Assembly (NCBI GenBank): GCA_021776475.1
Contig: JAJFFV010000006.1
Span: forward strand, 372,001-436,000
Direction: 5' to 3'
Source of the DNA: Parvularculaceae bacterium
GTDB taxonomy: Bacteria; Pseudomonadota; Alphaproteobacteria; Caulobacterales; Parvularculaceae
Length of the DNA: 64,000 nt
This document shows, in pieces, positions 8,731 to 19,149 of the stretch (positions are counted from its first letter, which is position 1; every line of letters starts with the position of its first letter). Position numbers and translations under genes: made by a program. The notes below the pieces were generated by a model. That model did not search any database and had not been told where the DNA came from. It saw nothing but the letters and a program-made list of their open reading frames with translations.

Positions 8731-9501
8731 TTAGTAGCCACTCAAACGGTAGGTAAAGCCACATTGGCGTCCGGCCTGACCAAAGTCATATCTGGTTAGC
8801 CTCGTGTCATACCGTGACGTGTCGCAGCCAAAAACCGGGTAGTGATAGTGGTTTTCATGAGGTACACGGAACACGAGTTCGATATTCCATCTATTGCCGG
8901 AATTGTTGACGCGTTCTACGCGCTCGAAACGGGGACGAGAAAACCTGTCGCGGGAGAGCTGGCGTTCGGCACGGGCGATACAGTTACTGATGGCGATATC
9001 ACGGGACAACCCGTAACCACCACCTCCATAACCGTAGTTACCGTTGCCGTATCCACTACCACCGTAACCGTAGTTACCGCTGCCATAACCGCCCGAACCA
9101 TAACCCCCTGAGCCGCCGTAGTTTCCTGAACCATAGCCGCCAGACCCGTAGCTGTTGCGGTAGACGTCTACTTTGAAGACGCCACGACAGCCGTTACTGA
9201 CCCATACGTAGTCATTGTAGTATCCCCAGTCACGGCCCTTCCGGCAGCTGGAATTCGACAAGCGCTCGTAGATAAAGGCGCTTTTTATCTTGCCTCGGGC
9301 GCGGCATGTCGACTTTCGGTAATCTACCGAGCTGCATCGGACATATCCGTCATTGTTATAGCTAGAATAACCTGAGCTGCCATATCCGTATCTTTTGTTA
9401 TTGTCGGCCGAGGCAGGTGACAAGCCGGCCAAAGCCAGCGCCCCCGCGAGTCCCAGAACGAAGCTTAGTTGCTTCCTCAAGCGGCTCCCTTTTTTTTCCA
9501 T
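8731..9501 (-). CDS. Exported DUF3011 protein with Gly/Tyr-rich repeat region
   Basis: A 256-residue exported protein. The chosen ATG (9501) has AAGGAG eight bases upstream; a longer frame to 9561 lacks this. A signal peptide ends near 'GLSPASA'. A DUF3011 module follows: 'VRCSSVDYRKSTCRARG', 'SCRKGRDWGYYNDYVWVSNGCRGVF'. Next come about 50 residues of imperfect SGGYGSGNYG-type repeats. The C-terminal roughly 90 residues ('DIAISNCIARAERQLSRDRF', 'FGCDTSRYDTRLTRYDFGQAGRQC') form a separate domain of unknown function with further cysteines. The Gly/Tyr tract suggests a flexible, surface-exposed or self-associating linker. No function is known. Confidence 0.75.
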   Translation of the reverse strand: MEKKGSRLRKQLSFVLGLAGALALAGLSPASADNNKRYGYGSSGYSSYNNDGYVRCSSVDYRKSTCRARGKIKSAFIYERLSNSSCRKGRDWGYYNDYVWVSNGCRGVFKVDVYRNSYGSGGYGSGNYGGSGGYGSGGYGSGNYGYGGSGYGNGNYGYGGGGYGLSRDIAISNCIARAERQLSRDRFSRPRFERVERVNNSGNRWNIELVFRVPHENHYHYPVFGCDTSRYDTRLTRYDFGQAGRQCGFTYRLSGY

Positions 9502-9616
9502 TTCATAGTCTCCTTGCTGACTTTCGTCACATTTTAGCCCCAGCAAGGTCATGGTTAACAAAAATTAAGGCGTTAATTGGGCATTAATGGGGCCGTCGCC
9601 CGACGATCCTTGACGA

Positions 9617-10561
9617 TCACGCGAGAAGCGTTTCAGCTTGTTCGCAATCCCTGATAATCTGGGTTTTAAGGGCATCTATATCCGCGAATTTCTGTTCTGG
9701 CCGGATGAAATGATGGAATTCCACGTCAATCACTTCTCCATAAATTTCTTCATCGAAGTCAAAAATGAAGACTTCTAGCAGCACACCCTGGCCGTCAACG
9801 GTTGGCCGGCTGCCAAAATTCGCGACGCCTTTGTGTGATTCGCCGTGCACCCACGCCGTGACCGCATAAACACCCTTGGCCGGGTGGAGATATGTGTCGA
9901 GGCTGACATTGGCTGTCGGGAAGTTGAGCGTTCGACCCAGCTGTTTGCCTTTTTGTACCATACCTCTGACGGTCCAGCTGCGATCGAGAATACTGGCAGC
10001 CAGTTTCGGGTCTCCGTCGCGCAAAGCCTGCCGCGCCTGTGACGAAGAAAATTTCTCCGTGGCCCCGGCGAGAGCGACTGGTTCGACCACTTTGACGGCG
10101 ATGCCAACGGCGGCTCCGAATTCTTCAAGCATGCCCGTTGTCCCGGCGCGGCGCCGGCCAAAACGGAACTCCTCGCCAACAAGGATGCCTGCAAGGCCCA
10201 TCACGCGGGAGAGAATATCCGACACAAACTCATCCGGTTCGAGCATTGAGAGATGTCGGTTGAATGGTAATATAAAGACAGTATCTACTCCATGCTCGCC
10301 GAGCAGCTCGGCTTTTTGTTCTTTGTTTGTCAGAAGAAAAGGCTCACCGCCGGGATTAAAAACCTGTCGTGGATGAGGTTCAAAAACAATGGCGCCTAGC
10401 GGTTTGCCAAGTTCGCCGGCTAGTTTGCGGGCTTCGCCAATCAATGCCTGATGACCCTTGTGGACGCCATCCATATTGCCCATCACTGCGACGTGATGCC
10501 GGAACTCTTCGGCAAGAGCGCAATCAAGCGGCGCGTTGAGAATTGTAGGGACTTTAGACAT
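9617..10561 (-). CDS. ribF: Bifunctional riboflavin kinase / FAD synthetase
   Basis: Makes FMN and then FAD from riboflavin and ATP. The N-terminal nucleotidyltransferase shows 'GNMDGVHKGHQ' (28-38), where many relatives have GNFDGVH, then 'FEPHPRQVF'. The C-terminal flavokinase domain starts near residue 195 with 'GKQLGRTLNFPTANV' and 'KGVYAVTAWV'. Length 314 is normal. Its ATG overlaps the stop of the upstream HAD gene by one base (TAATG). The gene supplies FMN/FAD, which the deiodinase-like protein and acyl-CoA dehydrogenase in this window need. Confidence 0.96.
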   Translation of the reverse strand: MSKVPTILNAPLDCALAEEFRHHVAVMGNMDGVHKGHQALIGEARKLAGELGKPLGAIVFEPHPRQVFNPGGEPFLLTNKEQKAELLGEHGVDTVFILPFNRHLSMLEPDEFVSDILSRVMGLAGILVGEEFRFGRRRAGTTGMLEEFGAAVGIAVKVVEPVALAGATEKFSSSQARQALRDGDPKLAASILDRSWTVRGMVQKGKQLGRTLNFPTANVSLDTYLHPAKGVYAVTAWVHGESHKGVANFGSRPTVDGQGVLLEVFIFDFDEEIYGEVIDVEFHHFIRPEQKFADIDALKTQIIRDCEQAETLLA

Positions 10562-11424
10562 TACCAGACCAAATGCTCCATTGCTGTTGCCGCGTGAACG
10601 TCGTGCTCGCCAAGCAGGGTTGCAAGCGTTGCCGGATCGAATTCACCGGCGTCATTTTTGGCGGCGCCGCTGAAGATGCCTCTGGCCACAAAAACTACGT
10701 CCAGTGCCTGCCGGTTAGCGCCGAGAATATCCGTTTGCAGACCATCGCCAATTGCAAGAATCCGTGAATGTCTTTCTCCGTCACTGAACTCCGCCAATCG
10801 ATCATAAGCAAGTTCATAAATCGGGTTGTGGGGTTTTCCCGCGAGAATGGTTGTGCCGCCGATTTGCTCATAAAGCTTGGCGATAGCGCCGCCGCAATAA
10901 ATCATGCGGTTGCCCAGCTGAACAACGATATCCGGATTGGCACAGACCATTGGTAGGTTCAAATCTTTCGCCGTGGTAAGCATATCCCGATAATCTTCCG
11001 GTGTTTCGCTTGCGTCGTCAAAAAGACCCGTACAGAGAATAAAGCTGGCCTGCGTGAGTTTGACAAAGCTGAGATCAAGTGCTTCAAAAAGTGTGTCATC
11101 TTTGGTCGGCCCGATGCGGAAGCAAGGCTGGCCGGCAAAAGCTTCAATTGCTGCCCGTGTTGCGTCACCCGACGTGACCACGCCATCATAAGCCTCACGA
11201 GGCAGGCCGAGGCGGTCCAGCTGCGGCGGGATCACATCATTGAGGCGCGGCGCGTTGGTCAAGATGAGGACCGGTCCGCGGGTTGCACGAAATTGCGTCA
11301 GCGCTTCAACGACACCGTCAAAGACATTGACGCCATTGTGAATGACGCCCCAGGCGTCGCAAAGCAGTGCGTCGTACTCGCCTGCAATCTCGGAAAGGCC
11401 GGAAATCATTCGTGGCGCTGTCAT
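10561..11424 (-). CDS. HAD superfamily class IIA hydrolase (TIGR01459 type)
   Basis: A 287-residue HAD phosphatase of the NagD-like class IIA group. Motif I is the variant 'LLCDAWGVIHNG' (D-x-W in place of DxD, as in the TIGR01459 subfamily); motif II is 'ILTNAPR' and motif IV 'AIGDGLQTDILGA'. The subfamily is typical of alphaproteobacteria and often lies beside ribF, as here, with a one-base coupling to it. A role in flavin-phosphate or sugar-phosphate metabolism has been suggested by neighbourhood, but the substrate is unknown. Confidence 0.85.
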   Translation of the reverse strand: MTAPRMISGLSEIAGEYDALLCDAWGVIHNGVNVFDGVVEALTQFRATRGPVLILTNAPRLNDVIPPQLDRLGLPREAYDGVVTSGDATRAAIEAFAGQPCFRIGPTKDDTLFEALDLSFVKLTQASFILCTGLFDDASETPEDYRDMLTTAKDLNLPMVCANPDIVVQLGNRMIYCGGAIAKLYEQIGGTTILAGKPHNPIYELAYDRLAEFSDGERHSRILAIGDGLQTDILGANRQALDVVFVARGIFSGAAKNDAGEFDPATLATLLGEHDVHAATAMEHLVW

Positions 11425-12089
11425 TGTAAAGCCATAAAGTTTTTATCCTGTCTGAACGGCGTGGTAGCCAAAGCCGCCGCTTTGCGCAATGCGCCTTAGC
11501 GCTTGAGAGTGAAGCATCCGCTGTCATTCTTGTTTACTGGCACGCCGGGCAGTCCCGCCTTCAACGTAGCATTTTCTGCCCAGCCTCAAGAAAAAGTTTT
11601 GCGCTGCACGGCAGTTTTCTTGTTTGCACTGGAAATTTTGAACCCAGTAGTTAGTGAGTCCCCACACCACCAGTGTGCCCAATAGCTCACGGAGGCAGGA
11701 TTTTCGATCGGGTTACGTGAGCAAGGTCTCATTGTGGTGTCTCTGAATTGCCTAAGCGACAGTGAGCAAACACATTTTTTTGGACAAAACATGCCAGCAA
11801 ATTCTGTGAGTTGAGGAGACAATAGAAGTTGACAAGAGGATTTGCTTTTTGCTTTTGATGAAATTGATGGCGGCCCAAACATTCTCGAGTTTACCTGGTT
11901 CACAATCGATGAAAAGCAGGAGACATCACTAGCAAGAGTTGAAATTAGCAGGAGGGTACTGGCTAAAATGTTACCCCCACTCAGTAGTATTTATACGGAA
12001 TATCTGGATCAAAACCCAAAATGGCTGGACAGCTTCAATACTTCCGAGGGCAGATCAGATCATGAGCCGGAGGGTATTGCCAGCCAAGG
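11425..12089. other. Intergenic stretch with no convincing gene
   Basis: 665 bases between the HAD gene and the TerB-like gene. The only notable open stretch is on the plus strand from a TTG at 11842 to a stop at 12138 (98 codons). Its first 82 residues do not overlap another gene and read like protein ('NILEFTWFTIDEKQ', 'YTEYLDQNPKWLDSF'), but it lacks a proper ribosome binding site and runs antisense into the TerB-like gene. I treat it as a possible remnant. No hairpin, RNA gene or repeat was recognised. Confidence 0.4.
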
Positions 12090-12512
12090 TTATTTTACGT
12101 CCTTCAAAATATACTCGACCTGTTTGTCGGAAAGTTGAAGTCCGGCCGCAATTTCATTGAGTTTTTGCTTTTCTTCATCGGCGCTGACACCGTCTGCCAT
12201 CAGCACGAGATAACTTGCCTTTACTACCAGCGCTATTTCGGACTCAGTCAAATCCTCGCGCTCATTTGCCATCATTGCCTCGATGGAAAGTTTTTTGTGG
12301 AGAAATGCGCCGGCGATCTGGCTGATCGAATTGGCACCTACTGCCTGTCCCGTCAATCGCGTATAAATCGAATCGATTTCTTCTATTTCTTCCTCGCCAA
12401 TTTCACCGTCGGCTGCAGCCATAGCGACCATCGCCTGGATCGTTGCGCGCCGGCCATCAACGGATGGTGATGCACTCTTATTTTTGCCCTTCAAGAAATC
12501 AAAAATGCCCAT
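12090..12512 (-). CDS. TerB-like / DjlA N-terminal-like helical protein
   Basis: A 140-residue soluble all-helical protein. It has the two acidic motifs typical of the TerB/DjlA-N fold: 'AMAAADGEIGEEEIEEIDSIY' type segment in the first half (kept short here) and 'LMADGVSADEEKQKL' in the second, where Asp and Glu residues can bind divalent metal. The family is linked to tellurite resistance and phage-related stress operons, but stand-alone copies such as this are common in alphaproteobacteria and are not characterised. No ter partners are nearby. The first residues 'MGIFDFLKGKNKS' form a typical short basic leader. Confidence 0.75.
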   Translation of the reverse strand: MGIFDFLKGKNKSASPSVDGRRATIQAMVAMAAADGEIGEEEIEEIDSIYTRLTGQAVGANSISQIAGAFLHKKLSIEAMMANEREDLTESEIALVVKASYLVLMADGVSADEEKQKLNEIAAGLQLSDKQVEYILKDVK

Positions 12513-12879
12513 GGATCATGGTCCCCCTCTTGTTGACCGTCAGTCTATCACATTGTTTGATCCGCCACAAATGGGCCGCTCTTCTGGTATGCGTCCGAAG
12601 TCTAAAATGCGGGCAAAACCGGACAATAATTTCTGGCCGAACCGTCCGATTTTGTACTAAGCGGTAGCAGTGTCTGCATGGCTTGGGCAGGGATACGGTG
12701 GTCTGCGGGTTGTCGGATTATTTGACTGCGCTACTATATATCCATGCGAACGCGAGTCACATTAAACTCTAATTGCGTGTCCCCGTGTAATCAGGCGCAC
12801 CTGGCAGCTAGCCGAATATGGATATTCACGCGTTCGCGTTGAGACGCTGACGTGATGCTAAGTTTGATGGACGATATAA
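12513..12879. other. Divergent intergenic region
   Basis: About 367 bases between the minus-strand TerB-like gene and the plus-strand ABC ATPase gene; it must hold promoters for both. A TATAAT (12875-12880) lies directly on the first possible ATG of the ATPase gene, without a recognisable -35. No gene-like open frame is convincing. Confidence 0.4.
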
Positions 12880-13662
12880 TTGCAAAACCAAAACGATGGA
12901 CCCGTGCTTAGATTGAAGGGTGTCGCAAAGACCTTTCCGGGCGGCGCGCGCGCCGTTCACGATGTGAGCTTTGACGCTGCGCCGGGAGAGCTCATCGTAC
13001 TTCTTGGCGAATCCGGCTGTGGTAAAACGACCATACTCAAAATGATCAACCGCTTGGTTGAGATGAGCGAGGGGATTATCGAGATCAAGGGGCGGCATGT
13101 GCGTTCGATGGACGCTGTCGAGCTTAGGCGTTCCATCGGATATGTCTTTCAGGCAATCGGTTTGTTTCCACACATGACGGTTGCAGAAAATGTTGGTATC
13201 ATCCCTATCCTTTTGGGCTGGAGTGCAGACAAAATAGGCGCGCGCGTTGCCGAACTGCTAGAGATGGTGAGGCTCGATCCGGCCAAATACAAAGACCGGG
13301 CGCCGACCGAGCTTTCAGGTGGGCAGCAACAGCGGGTCGGCTTTGCGCGGGCGCTTGCCGCGTCACCATCCGTCATGCTGCTCGATGAACCATTTGGGGC
13401 GCTCGATCCGATTACTCGGGATGCGCTGCAACGGGAATTCAAGGAAATCCAACACCGACTAAACTTGACGGGCGTGCTGGTCACGCATGACATGACCGAG
13501 GCGCTTTTGATGGCAGATCGCATCTTGGTCATGAAAGCGGGCGAAGTCGTGCAATCTGGAACGCCTCAAGAATTGATCACGTCTCCGGCAACGCCTTATG
13601 TTTCCGACCTTATGGATATGCCTAAGCGACAGATGCGGCAACTGAAATCACTTACTGGCTAG
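12880..13662 (+). CDS. ABC transporter ATP-binding protein, glycine betaine/choline (OpuCA) type
   Basis: An intact 260-residue ATPase. Walker A 'GESGCGKT' (43-50), Q-loop Gln91 in 'VFQAIGLFP', signature 'LSGGQQQRVG' (from 145), Walker B 'VMLLDEP' (165-171), the D-loop 'GALD' and His203 in 'VTHD' are all present. 'YVFQAIGLFPHMTVAENV' is typical of the osmoprotectant subfamily (OpuCA/OsmV). It lacks the C-terminal CBS domains found in many OpuCA proteins. The start is uncertain: ATG 12880 coincides with a TATAAT, and an in-frame GTG at 12904 is an alternative. Its partner gene just downstream is broken, so this ATPase is probably an orphan. Confidence 0.88.
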   Translation: MQNQNDGPVLRLKGVAKTFPGGARAVHDVSFDAAPGELIVLLGESGCGKTTILKMINRLVEMSEGIIEIKGRHVRSMDAVELRRSIGYVFQAIGLFPHMTVAENVGIIPILLGWSADKIGARVAELLEMVRLDPAKYKDRAPTELSGGQQQRVGFARALAASPSVMLLDEPFGALDPITRDALQREFKEIQHRLNLTGVLVTHDMTEALLMADRILVMKAGEVVQSGTPQELITSPATPYVSDLMDMPKRQMRQLKSLTG

Positions 13663-13675
13663 AGCTAGACAGATT

Positions 13676-14510
13676 ATGAACGATAATTTCCGAGAAAGGC
13701 TGTCTGAACTTCCTGACTATTTGGCCGGCCATCTAACGCCTATCAGCGCCCTGATCCTCGGGATCGCCATCAGTATACCTCTCGGTGTATTGGCGTCCCA
13801 TTCGGAACGCGCGCGCGGCCCTGTGCTTGCTGTCGCTAGTCTCGTTCAAACCAAACACGGTGGACGTTTATGTCGACTACACGGGCACGATTTGGACGAC
13901 GATCATGGAGCAAGAACAGGCGATAGAGCGCATAGCCATGTCAATTGAGGTCGCCCATTATTTGCGTGAAGAATATAACATTCTTATGGTTGCTTCTTTG
14001 GGGTTCCAAAACGCCTACTGTTTTGCGATGCGTCGTGACCGTATGGCTGGCTTAGGACTTAGTTCGATTGCTGACCTTTCAGAACACGCGGCCGAACTAA
14101 CCGTAGGAGGCGATACGGAGTTCTTTGCGCGGCCGGAATGGGTGAATGTACGCGATGCTTATGGGCTTGGCGCCGTTACCACCAGAAGCATGGACTCGAC
14201 CTTTATGTATCAAGCGGTGCAAGACAAAAAGGTCGATGTGATCGGCGCTTATACGACCGATGGCAGAATAACCGCCTTTGATCTAGTGGTTCTCGACGAT
14301 CCAAAGGCGGCATTTCCGCCGTATGACGCGATCGTCTTACTTTCTCCCAAGGCGGCGCAAGATTCCGGGCTTGTATCAGTGTTATCCGCCTTAGCCAATA
14401 AAGTGAGTGATGACATGATGCGTGAAGCCAACCGGCTTGTCGATCTCGAAGGCCAATCTCCCGAGCGCGCAAGTGAATTTCTATACCGTGAAATTGGATT
14501 GAATAAGTAA
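13676..14510 (+). pseudogene. Broken permease/substrate-binding fusion of an OpuC-type osmolyte transporter
   Basis: The first 59 codons (13676-13852) match the start of an OpuCB-type permease: 'LPDYLAGHLTPISALILGIAISIPLGVLAS' (pieces) and 'GPVLAVASLVQT'. The next permease residues should be an IPGLA-like segment, but the sequence jumps, in another reading frame, to the middle of a ProX/OsmF-like binding domain: 'VDVYVDYTGTIWTTIM', 'GGDTEFFARPEWVNV', 'DVIGAYTTDGRI', 'FPPYDAIVLLSP', ending at 14510. In intact relatives permease and binding domains are fused in a protein of about 500 residues, so roughly 250 codons are missing, with a frame change at about 13850-13863. The product cannot form a channel. 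It lies 13 nt after the ATPase gene. Confidence 0.85.
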
Positions 14511-15092
14511 GATCAACAAGAAATTTCCAGCGTCCGAGCGGCTAATGTTCACCAACAAGGTCGCATTTTACGCCTGAAACATGTAAATAGTAGGACGCCA
14601 GCGTCATTTTCACGTCTTAGAGTATTGGACGACCAATAGGAATGGGCGCAGGGCTTCACGGCCTCGTCGGTGCGGGTACTGGTGCCTTTACCACATAAGA
14701 TCCACGTGTTTAAGCGCACCTATTCAACTTCTTCCGGTTTTGTTAAGCGGCGTTCGGCCGTCTTGAATGAAAACGAAGCTGCTAGAAATTCGGTAGTACC
14801 GTCTGCATCCTGATTTTGTAGTACCCTGTGCACAATTGCGATTTAACACCAACGAACGTATCATATCCCCACCTGTATTTATTTATATCCTGTAATAGCG
14901 CGGATTTCCAACGCTGTCCGGATTGCGTGCCGCTTGCGCCGCATTTTATCTCTTATTTCTTTACGCAACGCAGCAGCCTTTCTTGTTGGAGGTCTCACCG
15001 ATCAGGCGTGATGAGGCATCGGCGCGCAGACCCAATTACCTGCAGGGGTAAAACCGTTGCTGTTGTGGCATCCGGAATTGTCGCAGCTGTCG
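14511..15092. other. Gene-poor stretch after the transporter remnant
   Basis: 582 bases. A plus-strand frame at 14828-15199 is open but reads as low-quality sequence rich in Ser, Cys and Arg and overlaps a better minus-strand gene. No RNA gene, hairpin or known mobile element end was recognised. It may be decayed DNA. Confidence 0.35.
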
Positions 15093-15386
15093 TTACTCGA
15101 TTGGTTCATCCTCTTCAGGCACGGCGAAGCATTGTCGAACCGCCTCACTTGCTGCAGAAGAAAGCATGCGTTCCTCAGCGGGCAGGGCGGCTAGTTTAAG
15201 CAATTCGTTGGTCAACGGCTCGTCATTGCCGACCGCTTTGACCAGGCACTCGCACCCGGCAACGCCCTCCGGTTGACCTTCTACTTCTACAACACTGACG
15301 CATGCCGCCAGCAGGTCGTCTGCCAAAGCGGGCATCATGCTCATCAATGCCGCTGCCGAAATAATGCAGAATGATAATTTCCTCAC
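15093..15386 (-). CDS. Small exported cysteine-containing protein of unknown function
   Basis: A 97-residue product starting at a GTG (15386) with GGGAG seven bases upstream. The first 22 residues form a clear Sec signal peptide ('MRKLSFCIISAAALMSMMPALA', cleavage after ALA). The mature part is about 75 residues, acidic, with cysteines in 'ACVSV', 'GCECLV' and 'RQCFAV', so two disulfides are possible in the periplasm. I do not recognise the family. It is flanked by gene-poor DNA on both sides. Confidence 0.6.
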   Translation of the reverse strand: MRKLSFCIISAAALMSMMPALADDLLAACVSVVEVEGQPEGVAGCECLVKAVGNDEPLTNELLKLAALPAEERMLSSAASEAVRQCFAVPEEDEPIE

Positions 15387-16016
15387 AGGTTCGCTCCCAT
15401 CTTTGATGTTCTGAATGAAGCGACGCGATAGTAGGTAACGCGAATAGTAAATCGCATGGCCCCATTCCGGGCTACTATGCCGAATACTGACGGGATCAAC
15501 GTGTGCTGACTAGTGCGGTATTATCAACATGCGCTAGCGTTGTCCCGCTGTTATATGAGGCCAATCCGGCCGCGCCGGACGTAAAAGTGGCTTCATAACG
15601 CCAAATGAGCGTATCAAACTATTGTGCTAATGTCCATCGGAACCGAAATAAGAGCGCTTCGCATTTAAGTGTGGTTGATTTCCAGTGCTTGCCATTGATG
15701 CTAAGTGTATTCGCCAGAGTAATTCGGTTCACGTTTTGAAACATTGTCGCAATGCCTTCCTGAAGGTCTTTGGACGGACGTTAGGGGCGATAGATACCCA
15801 ACCATCCGTACACTGTGGAAATCTCTAGATGATGCTGATGGGATATTGAAACAATTGCGACGGTCAAGCCGGGAACAACCCCTGCGGAACAACAGGCAGA
15901 ACAGACAGAAAGAATCTGACGAGTAGTAATGTTTGGCCTAACGTCCCTCAAGCTTGCATGAACTTCAGGCGGGCAGGGTGAACCGGTGTTAGATGAAATA
16001 AACGCCGCCTGAACAC
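15387..16016. other. Gene-poor region upstream of the small exported protein
   Basis: About 630 bases with no supported gene. A plus-strand frame at 15744-15926 (60 codons, 'LPEGLWTDVRGDRYPTIRTL' region) has no ribosome binding site and no recognised relatives. Nothing else structured was found before the terminator at 16017. Confidence 0.35.
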
Positions 16017-16045
16017 AAAAAGCCGCCCAATGCGGGCGGCTTTTT
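16017..16045 (-). terminator. Strong bidirectional terminator after the OmpA-like gene
   Basis: A 12-bp perfect stem, AAAAAGCCGCCC (16017-16028) with GGGCGGCTTTTT (16034-16045), with a 5-base loop. The A/T ends make it work on either strand. It lies 22 bases beyond the stop of the OmpA-family lipoprotein gene. Confidence 0.9.
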
Positions 16046-16067
16046 CGAAATTTGAAAAGATGATAGC

Positions 16068-16742
16068 CTAGTATCGCTGATATTGCTCGACTGGTGCGAT
16101 CTGCAATTCGACGCGCCGATTTTGCGCCCGGCCTTGCTCTGTTGAGTTGTCTGCAATCGGACGGGTCTCACCATAGCCGAGGGCGCGAACCCGCGGAACG
16201 GAGACGGCTTGGCCGACAAGATAGTTGCCGACACTTTCTGCTCGTTGTACCGACAGGGCTTCATTATACTGGTCAGATCCTGTTGCGTCCGTGTGACCCT
16301 CAACCAGAATTTGTGTTTGGTCATATTTTGCCAGAACCGTCCCGACAGAATTGAGGGTACTGTAGAATTCCGGCCGGATCGCTGACTGGTCTACGCCGAA
16401 TGTAATGTTGCTTGGCATAATCAACTGAATATTGTCACCAACGCGGTTAACCCGGACACCAGTTGCTTCAAGCTGTGCCCGAAGCTCGGCTTCTTGACGA
16501 TCCATATAGTTGCCAATGCCGCCGCCGATGGCTGCACCTGCAGCTGCTCCGATGGCCGCATTCTTCAATGTCTGCTCGCCATCGCTAGTGTTGGTTAATG
16601 CGCCGGCGACCGCGCCAACGACAGCACCGATGCCGGCTCCTTTGGCGGTGTTGGAGGTTTTTTGCTGACCGGTATAGGGGTCGGTCGTGGTACATGCTGC
16701 GGCGGTAAGAGCCATAATGCTGACTGCAATAAGTTTCTTCAT
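16068..16742 (-). CDS. OmpA-family outer-membrane lipoprotein with glycine-zipper (YiaD-like)
   Basis: A 224-residue lipoprotein. The signal ends in lipobox L-T-A-A-A-C (Cys17). Residues about 32-80 hold two glycine-zipper helices ('GAGIGAVVGAVAGAL', 'AAIGAAAGAAIGGGIG'), which insert in or lie on membrane. The C-terminal OmpA domain has 'NITFGVDQSAI', 'VEGHTDATGSDQYN' and 'LGYGETRPIADN...GRAQNRRVEL', the Asp and Arg positions that bind meso-diaminopimelate in peptidoglycan. It thus tethers the outer membrane to the wall; E. coli YiaD is a close architecture match. A strong terminator follows, so it is monocistronic. Confidence 0.9.
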   Translation of the reverse strand: MKKLIAVSIMALTAAACTTTDPYTGQQKTSNTAKGAGIGAVVGAVAGALTNTSDGEQTLKNAAIGAAAGAAIGGGIGNYMDRQEAELRAQLEATGVRVNRVGDNIQLIMPSNITFGVDQSAIRPEFYSTLNSVGTVLAKYDQTQILVEGHTDATGSDQYNEALSVQRAESVGNYLVGQAVSVPRVRALGYGETRPIADNSTEQGRAQNRRVELQIAPVEQYQRY

Positions 16743-16985
16743 GAGATCTCTCCTCGCTCCTGTTGTTTTACTCTCTTAGCCGATTTCTCGGCGATTCTCA
16801 GTAACAGACTGACGAATTGTTCTATTTGGATTTCGCGGCTAACGGTCGTTAAGGTTTGGTCATTCTCGCCTGCTGTGTGCATGTCAATTCTAGACCTGGG
16901 CAGGATGCGGTTCGATTGCGGCGTGACCATGTCATGAGGGTGGTTGAAAATCGTACGCCGATCACAATTTTGTGGCTTGCGCTCC

Positions 16986-17014
16986 TTGACAGTTACTCCC
17001 ATCGCTCCTATTTC
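16986..17014 (+). promoter_or_regulatory. Predicted groESL promoter
   Basis: TTGACA (16986-16991), a 17-base spacer and TATTTC (17009-17014). The -35 is perfect, the -10 is weak. The CIRCE repeat starts six bases after the -10, as expected for HrcA control at the transcription start. Confidence 0.55.
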
Positions 17015-17020
17015 AACTTA

Positions 17021-17047
17021 TCAGCACTCTATTGAGGTGAGTGCTAA
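17021..17047 (+). promoter_or_regulatory. CIRCE element (HrcA operator) of groESL
   Basis: TCAGCACTC (17021-17029), a 9-base spacer, GAGTGCTAA (17039-17047). The consensus is TTAGCACTC-N9-GAGTGCTAA, so there is one mismatch in the left arm. It implies repression by HrcA in the absence of heat stress; hrcA itself is not in the window. Confidence 0.93.
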
Positions 17048-17116
17048 TCGATGCTTTACCTCTAAGATGTTGTTTTTATTGGAAATTTAGAAGCCAAAAT
17101 AAGGGAGACTTACTCG

Positions 17117-17404
17117 ATGGCTTTCAGACCACTCCATGACCGCGTCCTCGTACGCCGGGTCGAAGAAGAAGAAAAAACTGCCGGCGGGATAATCATCCCG
17201 GATACAGCAAAGGAAAAGCCTCAAGAAGGTGAAGTTGTAGCTGTTGGATCCGGTGCCCGTGGTGACGACAATGAAATCGTTCCTATGGAAGTTAAAGCTG
17301 GCGACAAGATTCTGTTCGGCAAATGGTCCGGCACAGAGGTCAAACTCGACGGTGAAGATCTCATTATCATGAAAGAATCCGACATTCTGGGCATTGTCGA
17401 CTAA
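17117..17404 (+). CDS. groES: Co-chaperonin GroES
   Basis: The 95-residue lid of the GroEL folding chamber, acting in the cytoplasm. It begins '[12 protein letters not shown]', has the mobile loop around '[14 protein letters not shown]' (residues 18-31) whose GGIII part docks on GroEL, and ends '[10 protein letters not shown]'. Full length for the family. AAGGGAG precedes the ATG. It is the first gene of the CIRCE-controlled operon, 48 bases before groEL. Confidence 0.98.
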   Translation: MAFRPLHDRVLVRRVEEEEKTAGGIIIPDTAKEKPQEGEVVAVGSGARGDDNEIVPMEVKAGDKILFGKWSGTEVKLDGEDLIIMKESDILGIVD

Positions 17405-17428
17405 GGCACACCCTTTTCCGGAATTTGA

Positions 17429-19108
<1,680 letters not shown>

Positions 19109-19149
19109 GACGTGTAGGCGTTTACTTCCGTCTCATCGCGAGATTTTGG

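Noticed and set aside
9000-9170. Tandem DNA repeat or CRISPR-like array
   Set aside because: The repeats are codons for Gly/Tyr/Ser stretches inside the DUF3011 gene, not spacers and direct repeats.
12090-12512. Tellurite-resistance operon
   Set aside because: Only a TerB-like protein is present; no terC, terD or other partners are in view.
14828-15199. Plus-strand frame of 123 codons
   Set aside because: It overlaps the signal-peptide-bearing gene at 15093-15386 on the other strand and looks like random sequence.
15744-15926. Possible transposase fragment
   Set aside because: I looked for IS3 or IS256-like motifs and found none; no inverted repeats flank it.
16739-17002. Minus-strand frame of 87 codons upstream of groES
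   Set aside because: It overlaps the groESL promoter and has no family-like features or good ribosome binding site.
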